Below, in pieces: positions 60,519 to 60,639 of a stretch of DNA of 60,639 nucleotides (positions are counted from its first letter, which is position 1; each line of letters begins with the position of its first letter). Below the pieces are notes generated by a model. It was not told the DNA's origin and searched no databases. It was given only the letters and a program-made list of their open reading frames with translations. Origin of the DNA: Streptomyces sp. A1277 (GTDB lineage: Bacteria; Actinomycetota; Actinomycetes; Streptomycetales; Streptomycetaceae); assembly GCF_004795015.1 (NCBI RefSeq), contig NZ_SSBI01000050.1, forward strand, positions 1 to 60,639. Direction: 5' to 3'. Position numbers and translations under genes: made by a program.

Positions 60519-60639
60519 ACGCTCCTATAGTTGTCAACTCGCTGTGGGGAGGGTCCGTGGTGCGGGTCGGATCAGGTGGTAGACCTCGCGGATGACGTAG
60601 CGTTTGAGGCATCGGATGATCTCGCGTTTCGTCTTGCCC
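60519..60639 (-). mobile_element. IS110/IS116-type insertion sequence, 3' end (runs off the window)
   Basis: The minus strand ends with TTGACAACTATAGGAGCGTC, a typical tail after IS110-type transposase genes, inserted inside the IS3 transposase. The element continues beyond the window. Confidence 0.6.
60534..60638 (-). CDS. IS110/IS116-family transposase, C-terminal end (partial)
   Basis: The last 34 residues, GKTKREIIRCLKRYVIREVY then HLIRPAPRTLPTAS, are typical of the C terminus of IS116/IS110/IS902 transposases. The stop is at 60534-60536 and the gene continues off the right edge. The assignment is from family memory. Confidence 0.65.
   Translation of the reverse strand, partial: GKTKREIIRCLKRYVIREVYHLIRPAPRTLPTAS

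Overview
The window is a block of chromosomal core genes from a high-GC actinomycete, almost certainly Streptomyces. Evidence for this is the very high GC content, frequent GTG and TTG starts, translationally coupled operons with ATGA, GTGA or TGATG overlaps, a phosphatidylinositol-mannoside synthesis cluster, the sporulation gene ssgB, and a DmdR/IdeR-type iron box. As far as I can recall, the gene order follows the conserved core of the Streptomyces chromosome around the aro, alaS, relA, sec, ruv, pdx, pim and thrS loci.

Layout. 1-6.4 kb: shikimate pathway (aroC, an in-frame aroK-aroB reading frame, aroQ; separately mltG-aroE). 6.4-10.4 kb: ruvX, alaS and two small membrane-associated proteins. 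10.5-14.3 kb: a STAND-type ATPase regulator, rpsD, and a DUF2470 gene preceded by an iron box. 14.3-21 kb: rarA, a vitamin K epoxide reductase homologue, hisS, an MBL hydrolase, a lipoprotein-like or anchored cyclophilin, and a DUF349 protein. 21-28.6 kb: relA, a small secreted protein, apt, secF, secD, yajC. 28.7-37 kb: ruvCAB, yebC, pdxST, and the PIM pathway genes pgsA-patA-pimA with a LemA-like gene. 37-44 kb: a gene-decay zone holding an EF-G-like stub, a headless K+ channel, a two-repeat type I-E CRISPR relict touching thrS, and a frameshifted gene upstream of thrS. 44-50 kb: an exonuclease, two tRNA-Val(CAC) genes, a very large membrane protein, a palindromic MITE-like element, and ssgB. 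50-57.6 kb: an acetyl-xylan esterase-like enzyme, FrnE/DsbA, a tandem GNAT, pabB/pabC-like genes, a five-tRNA cluster, and an APH-like protein. 57.6-60.6 kb: direct repeats, a Ser/Thr kinase, and a TrmH-like gene cut by nested insertion sequences.

How the genes work together. Most of the window is housekeeping: chorismate synthesis, translation (three aminoacyl-tRNA synthetases, S4, tRNAs), protein export (SecDF-YajC), Holliday junction processing (RuvABC, RuvX, RarA), the stringent response (RelA beside Apt), vitamin B6 synthesis, and phosphatidylinositol mannoside synthesis. I see no complete novel defence or biosynthetic system. The most unusual signals are the orphan CRISPR relict, the cluster of decayed genes around thrS, the iron box between rpsD and the DUF2470 gene, the AroK-AroB in-frame fusion, and the palindromic element beside the second tRNA-Val gene.
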